A stretch of 64,000 nt of DNA from Pseudochrobactrum saccharolyticum (lineage in GTDB: Bacteria > Pseudomonadota > Alphaproteobacteria > Rhizobiales > Rhizobiaceae): positions 248,001-312,000 of the forward strand of contig NZ_VZPG01000002.1 in assembly GCF_008801715.1 (NCBI RefSeq), read 5' to 3'. Both the position numbers and the translations under genes were made by a program. Positions 35,382 to 44,535 of the stretch are shown in pieces. The notes under the pieces are model-generated. The model made no database searches. It worked only from the letters and a program-made list of their open reading frames with translations, and was not told the DNA's origin. Every line of letters begins with the position of its first letter. The stretch's first letter is position 1.

Positions 35382-36518
35382 ATGGCGCTGGATCATTATT
35401 ATACGCTTGGTCGCTCAGGTTTGCGGGTTAGCCGGATGGCGCTCGGCACCATGACTTTCGGTAATGCAGCTATTCGCGGGATCAGCGGCAGCTGGGGCAG
35501 CGCCGATGAGATATCAGGCGCGATATTTGATCATTATACCGATATGGGCGGCAATTTTATTGATACTGCCAATTCCTATGGTGCAGGTGCCAGTGAAAGC
35601 CTGATCGGGCAATTTATGCGCGAGAAAGGTAATCGTGAACGGCTGGTGCTGGCGACGAAATACAGCAACAGTCTTGAACCCGGCAATCCCAATGCAGGCG
35701 GTAACAGCCGCAAGGCCATGATGCGGGCGGTTGAAGATTCCCTGCGCCGTTTGGGAACGGATTATATCGACCTCTATATGGTGCATACATGGGATCGCAT
35801 AACGCCAGCGGAAGAGGTGGTGCGCACGCTGGATGATCTGGTGCGAGCAGGAAAAATTCGTTACGGCGGACTGTCTGATGTGCCCGCATGGTATGCGGCT
35901 CGGGCGCAGACATGGGCGGAGTGCCATGCGCTGACACCTCTGATCAGTCTGCAATTGCCATATTCACTTGCCGAGCGGAATATTGAGCAGGAATTTGTGC
36001 CGCTAGCGCAGAATATGGGCTTGGGCATTACTGTCTGGAGCCCGTTATCCATGGGGCTGCTTTCAGGGAAATACCGCGTTGAGGGTGATCGCTGGGCAGG
36101 AGAAGGTCGCTTGACTACTGATGCATCCGGCAAAGGCATGGGGTTGTTTACTGCACGCAATCACGCCATTCTCTCGGCCTTGCAGGATGTGGCAGCAGAG
36201 CTTGAGCGTCCGATGGCACAGGTGGCTTTGAGCTGGGTGCTGAATCGCCCGTCTGTTGCATCACTGATTATCGGTGCGAGTAAACTGGCACAGTTGCAGG
36301 ATAATATTGCGGCCTTTGAATTGCAGATGCCTGCGGAACTGAGCGCAAGACTGGATGCCGCAAGTGCTCTGCCTTCACCGCAGCCTTATGCTTTGTTTGA
36401 TGCGGATTATCAGGCGGGGGTGCTGAATACCGGTACATCGGTTGGCGATAAACCTGCCTCTTATGCACCGCCGCAATGGATGTCGAAGGTGGATGATTTC
36501 ACCTATGGCAAGGGTTGA
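35382..36518 (+). CDS. Aldo/keto reductase
   Basis: A 378-residue NADP-dependent AKR of the Kv-beta/YajO-like branch. It has the barrel start YYTLGRSGLRVSRMALGTMT, catalytic Asp and Tyr in FIDTANSYGAGASESLIGQ, Lys in LVLATKYSNS, and His in LYMVHTWDRITP. The substrate is unknown. It sits right after the amino acid importer terminator as a separate unit. The 291 AT-rich bases after it probably contain the kdp promoter. Confidence 0.9.
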   Translation: MALDHYYTLGRSGLRVSRMALGTMTFGNAAIRGISGSWGSADEISGAIFDHYTDMGGNFIDTANSYGAGASESLIGQFMREKGNRERLVLATKYSNSLEPGNPNAGGNSRKAMMRAVEDSLRRLGTDYIDLYMVHTWDRITPAEEVVRTLDDLVRAGKIRYGGLSDVPAWYAARAQTWAECHALTPLISLQLPYSLAERNIEQEFVPLAQNMGLGITVWSPLSMGLLSGKYRVEGDRWAGEGRLTTDASGKGMGLFTARNHAILSALQDVAAELERPMAQVALSWVLNRPSVASLIIGASKLAQLQDNIAAFELQMPAELSARLDAASALPSPQPYALFDADYQAGVLNTGTSVGDKPASYAPPQWMSKVDDFTYGKG

Positions 36519-36809
36519 TTTTTATTTTACGGAGAGCGGTATATATTGCCGCTTTTATTAAATTTATACCTTAAGAAATTTATATAAAATCATGAATTGT
36601 AATAATTAATGATGTTTCATTTTCTTTACGTGGTGCGCAAAATAATCGCGTTTTATATATGAGATTTTTATATCTCTCCTTCTTTCCCTCTCTCGAACCA
36701 CTATGCGTTTTGGCGCCATAGTTCCGCCTGATTTCGGCTCGTCGCGCTTAGTGCTGCTGCCGAAAGTGGCCGCTGCACTTGCACCGGCTGAAATTCAGGA
36801 GTTCGAAAA
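36519..36809. other. AT-rich region before the kdp operon, candidate kdp promoter
   Basis: Contains the direct repeat AAATTTATA at 36560-36568 and 36576-36584, 16 bases apart, a possible KdpE binding site since KdpE sites are AT-rich. A 40-codon frame at 36703-36825 (beginning MRFGAIVPPDFG) runs into the first microprotein ORF; it lacks a ribosome binding site and may be a leader peptide or noncoding. Confidence 0.35.
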
Positions 36810-36890
36810 ATGGATGTCATCATGATTGTCGCAGGCGCCGGATTTATCGGCCTGTCTTATTTCTATGCCCTTGTTTGCGACCGGCTGTGA
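36810..36890 (+). CDS. Putative 26-aa membrane microprotein ahead of kdpF
   Basis: MDVIMIVAGAGFIGLSYFYA followed by LVCDRL: a single hydrophobic helix with a charged end. AGGAG lies about nine bases before ATG 36810. The stop is nine bases before kdpF, so it looks like the first gene of the kdp operon. Similar tiny one-helix ORFs occur before kdpF in other proteobacteria and are usually unannotated. The function is unknown. Confidence 0.55.
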   Translation: MDVIMIVAGAGFIGLSYFYALVCDRL

Positions 36891-36899
36891 GGGCGCGTC

Positions 36900-36989
36900 A
36901 TGTGGTTTGATTATGTTCTCGGCGGCTCGGTAGCCGCATTGCTCAGCCTCTATCTGCTTTACGCACTGGCACGACCTGAGCGCTTCTAA
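36900..36989 (+). CDS. kdpF: Potassium-transporting ATPase subunit KdpF
   Basis: A 29-residue peptide, MWFDYVLGGSVAALLSLYLL then YALARPERF, with the RPE(R/K)F ending that marks KdpF. It is a one-helix stabiliser that packs in the KdpFABC complex like a lipid. In this genome it is separated from kdpA by a repeat-derived hairpin of about 100 bases rather than being directly adjacent. Confidence 0.88.
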   Translation: MWFDYVLGGSVAALLSLYLLYALARPERF

Positions 36990-36990
36990 C

Positions 36991-37085
36991 ACTTTGTTTT
37001 GTCGCATTGTCCTACGCATCGAAGCGGGAACAGAAATCAGTCCGGTGACTGATTTCCCCGCGTAGGCGCTTCGTACTAATGCTTT
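36991..37085 (+). repeat. Partial dispersed repeat with hairpin inside the kdp operon
   Basis: TTTGTTTTGTCGCATTGTCC, then TACGC and CGCTTCG match the 3' half of the 19045 repeat. A central hairpin pairs GAAATCAGTC with GACTGATTTC around CGGT, flanked by outer CGAAGCG / CGCTTCG arms. It lies between kdpF and kdpA and ends 22 bases before the kdpA start. Confidence 0.6.
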
Positions 37086-37107
37086 AAAAGACAGAAAGTA
37101 TCTTCCA

Positions 37108-38805
37108 ATGACTTTCAACGGAATATTGCAGATTACGATCCTGTTCGGGCTCACAATTCTGCTGGTGAAACCGGTCGGCGGGTATCTGACCCGCGTGTTT
37201 ACCGGAGAACGAACCTTCCTCTCGCCGGTGATCGCACCGGTTGAACGCGGCCTCTATAAACTGGCCGGAACCCATGAAAAAGAAGAGCAACACTGGACGG
37301 TCTATGCGGCATCGCTGCTGATGTTCAGCATTGCCGGTTTTGTGGCGCTCTATCTGTTGCAGCGCCTGCAAGGTGCATTGCCTTATAATCCTGCGGGTAT
37401 GCAGGCTGTGGAGCCGACATCTGCCTTTAATACGGCCATCAGCTTCATGACCAATACCAACTGGCAGGGCTATGGTGGTGAAAGCACGATGAGCTATTTC
37501 ACCCAGATGGCCGGTATCACAGTGCAGAACTTTGTCTCTGCAGCGGTAGGTATTGCCGGTGCTATGGCGATTACCCGTGGTTTTGCTCGTTCTTCGAGCA
37601 ATACAATTGGTAATTTCTGGGTCGATCTGACCCGCGCCACGCTCTATGTGCTGCTGCCGATCTGCATTATCGGCACGCTTGTGCTGGTCTGGCAGGGTGT
37701 GCCGCAAAATCTCAATGCCTATACGCTTGCGACCACGATGGAAGGTGCGCAGCAGACCATTGCGCAAGGGCCTGTGGCCTCGCAGATGATTATCAAACAT
37801 CTGGGCACCAATGGCGGCGGCTTCTTCAATGCCAACTCAGCGCATCCGTTTGAAAATCCGACTGCACTGACCAATCTTATTCATCTGCTGTCGATTTTTG
37901 TGATCTCTACCGCCATGACCAATGTGTTTGGCCGTATGGTCGGCAATCAGCGTCAGGGCTGGGTATTGTTCGCGGTCTTCGGTGTGTTGGTGGTGCTGGG
38001 GACTTCGGTGCTCTATTGGGCTGAGGCCAGCGGTAATCCGCTGATGCAGGTTCTGGGCACTGTCGGCGGCAATATGGAAGGCAAAGAGGCACGCTTCGGC
38101 ATTGCATTATCTGCCTTGTTCTCCGAAGTGACCACAGCCGCCTCTACAGGTGCGGTCAATAATATGCATGACAGCCTGATGCCGCTCGGTGGTCTGGTGC
38201 CGCTGTTCAATATGCAGATTCCAAATCTCGGCGGTATTGGTGCCGGTATCTATGGTATGTTGCTGTTCTTCATTCTGGCGATCTTCATTGCCGGTCTGAT
38301 GGTTGGCCGCACACCGGAATATCTGGGCAAGAAAATCGAGGCCAAAGAGGTCAAGATGAGCCTGCTGGCCACGCTCGGACCATCGCTTGCCATTCTCGGT
38401 TTTGCTGCATTGGCTGTGGTTTTGCCGCAAGGGCTGTCGAGCATTCAGGATGCAGGCCCGCATGGTTTCAGCGAAGTGCTTTACGCTTACTCTTCCGGTG
38501 CCAACAATAACGGCAGTGCCTTTGCCGGTCTCAATGCCAATACGCCTTTCTACAATCTCACCATTGGTTTTGCGATGCTGATGGGGCGCTTTCTCCTCAT
38601 TGTGCCGGTGCTGGCGATTGCCGGTTCACTGGCCGCCAAGAAAACCGTTCCTGCCTCTGCCGGTACATTGCCGACCGCAGGCCCGTTGTTTGTCGGTCTG
38701 GTCTTTGGTGTGACGATGATTGTCGGCGGTTTGACTTTCTTTCCGGCCTTGGCGCTGGGGCCGGTTGTCGAGCATTTCGCAATGCTTTCCGGTCAGCTGT
38801 TTTAA
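37108..38805 (+). CDS. kdpA: Potassium-transporting ATPase subunit KdpA
   Basis: A 565-residue potassium channel-like subunit with ten helices. Selectivity-filter loops include [19 protein letters not shown] and [20 protein letters not shown], both diagnostic. It binds and passes potassium, which KdpB pumps with ATP. The gene order kdpF-A-B-C-D-E is standard, apart from the additional small gene directly downstream. Confidence 0.97.
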   Translation: MTFNGILQITILFGLTILLVKPVGGYLTRVFTGERTFLSPVIAPVERGLYKLAGTHEKEEQHWTVYAASLLMFSIAGFVALYLLQRLQGALPYNPAGMQAVEPTSAFNTAISFMTNTNWQGYGGESTMSYFTQMAGITVQNFVSAAVGIAGAMAITRGFARSSSNTIGNFWVDLTRATLYVLLPICIIGTLVLVWQGVPQNLNAYTLATTMEGAQQTIAQGPVASQMIIKHLGTNGGGFFNANSAHPFENPTALTNLIHLLSIFVISTAMTNVFGRMVGNQRQGWVLFAVFGVLVVLGTSVLYWAEASGNPLMQVLGTVGGNMEGKEARFGIALSALFSEVTTAASTGAVNNMHDSLMPLGGLVPLFNMQIPNLGGIGAGIYGMLLFFILAIFIAGLMVGRTPEYLGKKIEAKEVKMSLLATLGPSLAILGFAALAVVLPQGLSSIQDAGPHGFSEVLYAYSSGANNNGSAFAGLNANTPFYNLTIGFAMLMGRFLLIVPVLAIAGSLAAKKTVPASAGTLPTAGPLFVGLVFGVTMIVGGLTFFPALALGPVVEHFAMLSGQLF

Positions 38806-38811
38806 AGGTGC

Positions 38812-39021
38812 ATGATGGCGAAGAATTCTTTTCTGATGAAGCAATTATTCCGTTCGAATACTGCACAGAAGAAAAATCTGTGCGGCTCCAATACCGCGCA
38901 GAAGCAAAATCTGCGCGGCACGGACAAGGATGATTGTCCCAAACTCACCAGTATCATGCTGATCCTTGTGCTGGCGATGCTGGCCGGTGTTTTCCTCGTG
39001 AAGGCGCTGACCGGAGTTTAA
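38812..39021 (+). CDS. Putative 69-aa membrane protein between kdpA and kdpB, with tandem repeat
   Basis: The frame opens at ATG 38812 (or the adjacent ATG 38815), six bases after the kdpA stop. Residues 14-36 are two 11-residue repeats, SNTAQKKNLCG and SNTAQKQNLRG. Residues 44-69 form one hydrophobic helix (LTSIMLILVLAMLAGVFLVK) ending ALTGV. The helix and its C-terminal Lys look like a small Kdp accessory peptide, while the repeated N-terminal part looks like an inserted palindromic element. I know of no standard Kdp subunit at this place. Translation is likely but unproven. Confidence 0.55.
   Translation: MMAKNSFLMKQLFRSNTAQKKNLCGSNTAQKQNLRGTDKDDCPKLTSIMLILVLAMLAGVFLVKALTGV
38854..38919 (+). 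repeat. Two 33-bp in-frame tandem repeats, each an RNA hairpin
   Basis: Copies at 38854-38886 and 38887-38919 differ at five positions. Copy 1 folds GCACAGA / TCTGTGC (38863-38869 with 38877-38883); copy 2 folds CCGCGCAGA / TCTGCGCGG (38894-38902 with 38910-38918). One A-T pair in copy 1 is a G-C pair in copy 2, a compensatory change. Confidence 0.8.
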
Positions 39022-39108
39022 GTTAAAACATTAACTTATCACTCTACATCAATGAAAATTCTATGCAGTTTTGAATTAACTTGTATAAAATCAAGACGGA
39101 GGGCTCTC

Positions 39109-41169
39109 ATGAGCCAGTCAAAATCTTCCAGTATTCTGGATGCCAAAATCCTGCTGCCTGCCATTGGCGGTGCTTTTCGCAAACTCGACCCGCGGGTGCT
39201 GGCGAAAAATCCGGTGATGTTTGTCGTTGCCGTTGTCACCGTGCTGACCACGGTGCTCTTTATCCGCGATCTGGCGGGTGGCGGCTCTGATCTGGGTTTC
39301 TCGTTTCAGATCATTCTGTGGCTGTGGTTCACTATTCTGTTTGCCAATTTTGCGGAAGCCGTGGCTGAAGGACGGGGTAAAGCGCAGGCGGAATCCCTGC
39401 GTCGCACCCGTACGGAAACCGAAGCAAAATTGCTCAGTGGCGACAGTAAAACCAATTACACTATCGTTGCAGGCAACAGCCTTAAGGTCGGCGATATTGT
39501 GTTGGTGGAAGCCGGAGACATTATCCCTTCCGACGGTGAGGTTATCGAAGGTGTGGCCTCGGTGAATGAGGCGGCTATCACCGGTGAATCCGCGCCGGTT
39601 ATCCGTGAATCCGGCGGTGACCGTTCGGCGGTGACCGGCGGCACGCAAGTGCTGTCCGACTGGATACGGGTGCGTATTACCGCTGCTGCCGGATCGACCT
39701 TTATTGACCGGATGATCTCACTGGTCGAAGGCGCAGAACGCCAGAAGACACCAAATGAGATTGCGCTGAATATTCTGCTTGCCGGTATGACGCTGATCTT
39801 TGTTCTGGCTGTGGTGACCATTCCGAGTTTTGCCACTTATGCGGGCGGTTCCGTGCCGGTGATTGTGCTGGTGGCTTTGTTCGTCACGCTGATCCCGACT
39901 ACAATCGGCGCTTTGCTCTCAGCCATCGGTATTGCCGGTATGGATCGTTTGGTGCGGTTCAATGTGCTGGCAATGTCCGGTCGTGCGGTGGAAGCTGCCG
40001 GTGATGTGGACACACTGCTGCTCGATAAAACCGGCACAATTACGCTTGGTAACCGTCAGGCGACTGAGTTCCGTCCCGTCACAGGTGTCAGCGAACAGCA
40101 ACTGGCTGATGCGGCGCAGCTTGCCTCACTGGCCGATGAGACACCGGAAGGCCGCTCTATCGTCGTGCTGGCTAAAGAGAAATACGGCATCCGTGCCCGT
40201 GATATGGCAAGCCTTCATGCAAGTTTTGTGCCTTTTACCGCACAAAGCCGGATGAGCGGCGTGGACGTGGATGGCAGTATCATCCGCAAAGGCGCGGTGG
40301 ATGCGGTGCTGAAATATGTCGAGGCAGAAGGCAGTAAAGCTTCTACTCCTGCCCAGCTACAGGAAATCCAGTCGATTGCCGCGCAAATTGCCAAGGCAGG
40401 CGGCACACCGCTGGCTGTGGTCAAAGACGGGCAGCTGATGGGCGTTGTCTCGCTGAAGGATATTGTCAAAGGCGGTATTCGTGAACGCTTTGCGGAACTG
40501 CGCCGCATGGGCATCCGCACGGTGATGATTACCGGCGATAATCCGATGACAGCGGCGGCGATTGCCGCAGAAGCGGGCGTGGATGATTTTCTCGCGCAGG
40601 CAACACCGGAGAACAAGCTGTCGCTGATCCGTGAGGAGCAGGCCAAGGGCAAGCTAGTGGCAATGTGCGGTGACGGTACCAATGATGCGCCGGCACTGGC
40701 ACAGGCTGATGTGGGCGTGGCGATGAATACCGGTACAGTAGCTGCACGTGAGGCGGGCAATATGGTCGATCTCGACAGTGACCCGACCAAGCTGATTGAG
40801 ATCGTGGAAATCGGCAAGCAATTGCTGATGACACGCGGTGCGCTGACAACCTTCTCGATTGCCAATGATATTGCCAAATATTTCGCGATTATTCCGGCAA
40901 TGTTCCTCGCTTTCTACCCGCAGCTCGGCGTGCTGAATATTATGGGGCTGCATAGTCCGCAGAGCGCCATTCTCTCGGCCATTATCTTTAATGCGCTGAT
41001 TATCGTGGCGCTGATCCCGCTGTCACTGCGCGGGGTTAAATATCAGGCGGTTGGTGCGGGCGCACTGCTGAGCCGCAATCTGATGATCTACGGTCTTGGC
41101 GGGATTATCGTGCCTTTCGTGGCGATCAAGCTGATTGACATGGCAATTACCGCTCTGGCTCTGGTGTAA
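39109..41169 (+). CDS. kdpB: Potassium-transporting ATPase ATP-binding subunit KdpB
   Basis: A 686-residue P-type ATPase from ATG 39109, chosen over an in-frame ATG at 39052 because GGAGGG lies just before it and the length then fits KdpB. It has the actuator motif ITGESAP, phosphorylated Asp306 in LLLDKTGT, the nucleotide-domain segment with [10 protein letters not shown], and the hinge [20 protein letters not shown]. It hydrolyses ATP to drive potassium uptake through KdpA. Confidence 0.98.
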   Translation: MSQSKSSSILDAKILLPAIGGAFRKLDPRVLAKNPVMFVVAVVTVLTTVLFIRDLAGGGSDLGFSFQIILWLWFTILFANFAEAVAEGRGKAQAESLRRTRTETEAKLLSGDSKTNYTIVAGNSLKVGDIVLVEAGDIIPSDGEVIEGVASVNEAAITGESAPVIRESGGDRSAVTGGTQVLSDWIRVRITAAAGSTFIDRMISLVEGAERQKTPNEIALNILLAGMTLIFVLAVVTIPSFATYAGGSVPVIVLVALFVTLIPTTIGALLSAIGIAGMDRLVRFNVLAMSGRAVEAAGDVDTLLLDKTGTITLGNRQATEFRPVTGVSEQQLADAAQLASLADETPEGRSIVVLAKEKYGIRARDMASLHASFVPFTAQSRMSGVDVDGSIIRKGAVDAVLKYVEAEGSKASTPAQLQEIQSIAAQIAKAGGTPLAVVKDGQLMGVVSLKDIVKGGIRERFAELRRMGIRTVMITGDNPMTAAAIAAEAGVDDFLAQATPENKLSLIREEQAKGKLVAMCGDGTNDAPALAQADVGVAMNTGTVAAREAGNMVDLDSDPTKLIEIVEIGKQLLMTRGALTTFSIANDIAKYFAIIPAMFLAFYPQLGVLNIMGLHSPQSAILSAIIFNALIIVALIPLSLRGVKYQAVGAGALLSRNLMIYGLGGIIVPFVAIKLIDMAITALALV

Positions 41170-41180
41170 GGAATAAACCC

Positions 41181-41744
41181 ATGTTGAAACAATTACGTCC
41201 TGCTGTGGTGATGATTGTCAGTCTGACTGTGATTACCGGTATTGCTTATCCGCTGGCTATGACCAGCGTGGCGCAGACTCTGTTTCCCTCTCAGGCTAAT
41301 GGCAGTCTGATCGTGACGGACAATAAGGTGATCGGCTCATCCCTGATCGGCCAGCAATTCACCTCCGAGCGCTATTTTCACGGTCGCCCAAGTGCTGCTG
41401 GCGATGGTTATAATGCTGCATCCTCCGGTGGTTCCAATCTGGCGCCAACCAGCGCTGCGTTACTGGATCGCGTAAAGACAGATGTGGCCAAGCTGAAGTC
41501 TGAGAATCCAAACCAGCCGGTGCCTGTTGATCTGGTGACAGCATCCGGCAGCGGGCTTGATCCGCATATTACGCCGGAAGCGGCTTTGTTCCAGATACCG
41601 CGCATTGCCAAGGCACGCGGATTGGATGAGGCCAAACTCAAAACATTGGTCGATGCTCAGATACAGGAGCGTTTGCTGGGCGTGCTGGGCGAGCCGGTTG
41701 TGAATGTGCTTGCGCTTAATCTCGCACTGGATCAGGTTAAATAA
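41181..41744 (+). CDS. kdpC: Potassium-transporting ATPase subunit KdpC
   Basis: A 187-residue subunit with one N-terminal helix ([20 protein letters not shown]) and a periplasmic domain containing [15 protein letters not shown] and [14 protein letters not shown], both family-specific. It helps potassium loading and complex stability. It starts eleven bases after kdpB. Confidence 0.96.
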   Translation: MLKQLRPAVVMIVSLTVITGIAYPLAMTSVAQTLFPSQANGSLIVTDNKVIGSSLIGQQFTSERYFHGRPSAAGDGYNAASSGGSNLAPTSAALLDRVKTDVAKLKSENPNQPVPVDLVTASGSGLDPHITPEAALFQIPRIAKARGLDEAKLKTLVDAQIQERLLGVLGEPVVNVLALNLALDQVK

Positions 41745-41775
41745 GACAGAACATGCAGAGTCCGGATCATAATTG

Positions 41776-44535
41776 ATGAATGATGACAGTCAGCTGCAGG
41801 AAAGCATGCGCAATGGTGACAACAGACCGTCACCTGATGCGCTGCTCGCCAAAGCCGAACAGGAAACACGCGGCCGCCTCAAGATTTTTCTCGGGGCGGC
41901 TCCGGGTGTTGGTAAAACCTATGAAATGCTGATGTCCGGCCGTAGTCTTTTGGCTGACGGCGAGGATGTGGTGATCGGGGTTGTCGAGACGCATGGTCGT
42001 CAGGAAACACAGGCTCTGACCGAAGGCTATGAGATTATTCCCCGTGCGCGTGTCGATTATAAAGGCCATGTGCTTGAGGAGATGGATCTCGATGCCGTGC
42101 TGGCGCGCAGTCCCAAGCTGGTACTGGTGGATGAGCTGGCGCATACCAATGCACCGGGCAGCCGTCATCCCAAGCGTTATCTTGATGTTGAAGAACTGCT
42201 TGCCAACGGCATTGATGTTTATACCACGCTGAATATCCAGCATGTCGAGAGCCTTAATGATGTGGTGGCGCAGATCACCCGTATCCGTGTGCGCGAAACC
42301 GTGCCGGACAGTATTATCGACCGCGCAGATGATATCGAGATTGTTGATATTACACCGGAAGACCTGATTAAGCGCCTGAAAGAAGGCAAGGTCTATCTGC
42401 CCAAGACGGCGAAACGCGCGACGCAGAATTACTTTTCTGCCGGTAATCTCACAGCCTTGCGCGAACTTGCCTTACGGCGCACGGCGCAGCGTGTGGATGA
42501 TCAGTTGCTCAGTCATATGCAGGCCAATGCCATTTCGGGGCCGTGGTCTGCCGGTGAGCGCGTGCTGGTTTGCATTGATGAGCAGCCGCATGGCGCGGCA
42601 CTGATCCGCTATGCCCGCAGACAGGCTGACCGGCTGCGCACGCCGTGGACAGCGCTCTATGTGGAGACATCCCGCGCGGCAACGCTCTCGGAAGAAGAGA
42701 AAGACCGTATTGCCGCCACCTCACGGCTGGCAGAGCAGCTCGGCGGTGAAATTATTACGCTGACCGGCCATGATGTGGCGCAGGACATTATCAATTATGC
42801 TTTGGCGCATAATTTCAGCCATATTGTTATCGGCAAGCCGAATAAATCGCGTCTGCGTGAAATGTTTGAAGGGTCAGTCTCGCATGACCTGATCCGCAAG
42901 GCCGGTAATCTCAGTATTCATATTATTTCCGGTACGCAGCAGGAAGTTGTGCCGGTGCGTCAGGTGGCGACCGCAGAGGAGAAGGCGTTTTCACTACGGC
43001 CTTATCTGATGAGCCTTGGTTATATCGCGATTGCGCTGGTTGTTGGCACTTTGCTCGATCATGTGCTGGATGTGCGCAATATCGCGCTGGTGTTTCTGAT
43101 GGCCGTGTTGGCGACGGCTGTGGCCTCCGGTCTGCGGCCTGCCTTGTTCGCTTCGCTGGTCAGTGCGCTTGTTTTCAATTTCTTCTTCCTGCCACCGCTC
43201 TACACTTTGCATATTGCAGGGCCGGAGAGTGTGATTGCACTGGCATTCTTCATTTGTGTGGCGCTGGTCGCCAGTAATCTGACTGCGCGTGTGCAGAGGC
43301 AGGCTGCTGCGGCGCGTAACCGTGCCAGAACAATGGAAGGGCTGTATCAGTTCAGTAAAAAGCTGGCGGTGGCGGGTACGTTGGAGGATGTGCTCTGGGC
43401 AACGGTCTATCAGATTGCGGCGATGCTGAAAGTACGTGTTGTCGTATTGTTACCGGATGAAGGAACGGCTAATACGTCTATTTCCGTACGTGCCGGTTAT
43501 CCGCCGGATGATACGCTGGCCGATGCGGATATTGCCGCTGCCCGTTGGGCGTGGGAGCATGATCATGCGGCCGGACGTGGTGCGGATACTTTGCCTGGTG
43601 CCAAGCGCCTTTATCTACCGTTGCGTGCTGTCGGTAATACCATCGGCGTGGTCGGGCTGGATGATGATCGTCATGGGCCGATCCTGACGCCGGAGCAGCA
43701 ACGTTTGTTTGATGCACTGGCAGAGCAGGCGGCACTGGCGATTGCGCGTATTCAACTGGTGGATGATCTGGATCGCGCTCAGCTCGCCGTTGAGGCAGAC
43801 CGGTTGCGCTCGGCCTTGCTGACCTCGATCTCCCATGACCTGAAAACGCCGCTCGCTGCCATTCTTGGCGCTGCGGATACATTAAAAAGTTATTCCGGCT
43901 CTCTGCCTGATACTGACCGTGCAGAACTGCTGACAACTGTGGTGGATGAGTCCGAGCGGCTCAACCGCTTTATCGCCAATTTGCTGGATATGACGCGGAT
44001 TGAATCAGGTGCCATGCAGCCGAATAAATCGCTGCATTATCTGGGCGATATTGTCGGGAGTGCTTTGAAACGTGCGGCGAAAATTCTGCAACATCACCGT
44101 GTTGAAACCGATATTGCCGCCGATCTACCGATGCTGAAACTTGATCCGGTTTTGTTTGAGCAGGTGTTGTTCAACTTGCTGGACAATGCCGCTAAATACG
44201 CACCGGAAGGCAGTCTGGTTTATATTCAGGGGCAGGCTGAGCAGGGCGATATTGTATTGCGCATCAGTGATGAGGGCGCTGGCATACCGGCGGGTGATGA
44301 ATTGCGGATTTTCGACAGTTTCTACCGGGTGCGCAAAACCGATCAGGTGCGTGCCGGTACAGGGCTTGGGCTGGCAATCTGTAAGGGCTTTACAGAAGCG
44401 ATGGGCGGCACCATTACAGCTGCCAATCGCAGCGATCACGGTGGTCGCAGTGGTGCTGTTTTTACAATCCGATTACCGCTTAGCAGCTGTGCTGAAATGA
44501 TGAGCGGAACAGAAGAGGGATTATCTCCCCGATGA
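41776..44535 (+). CDS. kdpD: Osmosensitive potassium sensor histidine kinase KdpD
   Basis: A 919-residue membrane kinase. It has an N-terminal KdpD domain with Walker A GAAPGVGKT and the LVDELAHTNAPGSRHPKRY block, then a Usp-like domain (about residues 255-375). Four closely spaced helices with FNFFFLPPLYTLHI follow, then a GAF-like region. The kinase core carries His687 in SISHDLKTPLAAILG, the N-box LLDNAAKYAP and the G-box GTGLGLAICKGF. It senses low potassium or turgor and phosphorylates KdpE. ATG 41776 is preferred over TTG 41773. It overlaps kdpE by four bases. Confidence 0.96.
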   Translation: MNDDSQLQESMRNGDNRPSPDALLAKAEQETRGRLKIFLGAAPGVGKTYEMLMSGRSLLADGEDVVIGVVETHGRQETQALTEGYEIIPRARVDYKGHVLEEMDLDAVLARSPKLVLVDELAHTNAPGSRHPKRYLDVEELLANGIDVYTTLNIQHVESLNDVVAQITRIRVRETVPDSIIDRADDIEIVDITPEDLIKRLKEGKVYLPKTAKRATQNYFSAGNLTALRELALRRTAQRVDDQLLSHMQANAISGPWSAGERVLVCIDEQPHGAALIRYARRQADRLRTPWTALYVETSRAATLSEEEKDRIAATSRLAEQLGGEIITLTGHDVAQDIINYALAHNFSHIVIGKPNKSRLREMFEGSVSHDLIRKAGNLSIHIISGTQQEVVPVRQVATAEEKAFSLRPYLMSLGYIAIALVVGTLLDHVLDVRNIALVFLMAVLATAVASGLRPALFASLVSALVFNFFFLPPLYTLHIAGPESVIALAFFICVALVASNLTARVQRQAAAARNRARTMEGLYQFSKKLAVAGTLEDVLWATVYQIAAMLKVRVVVLLPDEGTANTSISVRAGYPPDDTLADADIAAARWAWEHDHAAGRGADTLPGAKRLYLPLRAVGNTIGVVGLDDDRHGPILTPEQQRLFDALAEQAALAIARIQLVDDLDRAQLAVEADRLRSALLTSISHDLKTPLAAILGAADTLKSYSGSLPDTDRAELLTTVVDESERLNRFIANLLDMTRIESGAMQPNKSLHYLGDIVGSALKRAAKILQHHRVETDIAADLPMLKLDPVLFEQVLFNLLDNAAKYAPEGSLVYIQGQAEQGDIVLRISDEGAGIPAGDELRIFDSFYRVRKTDQVRAGTGLGLAICKGFTEAMGGTITAANRSDHGGRSGAVFTIRLPLSSCAEMMSGTEEGLSPR

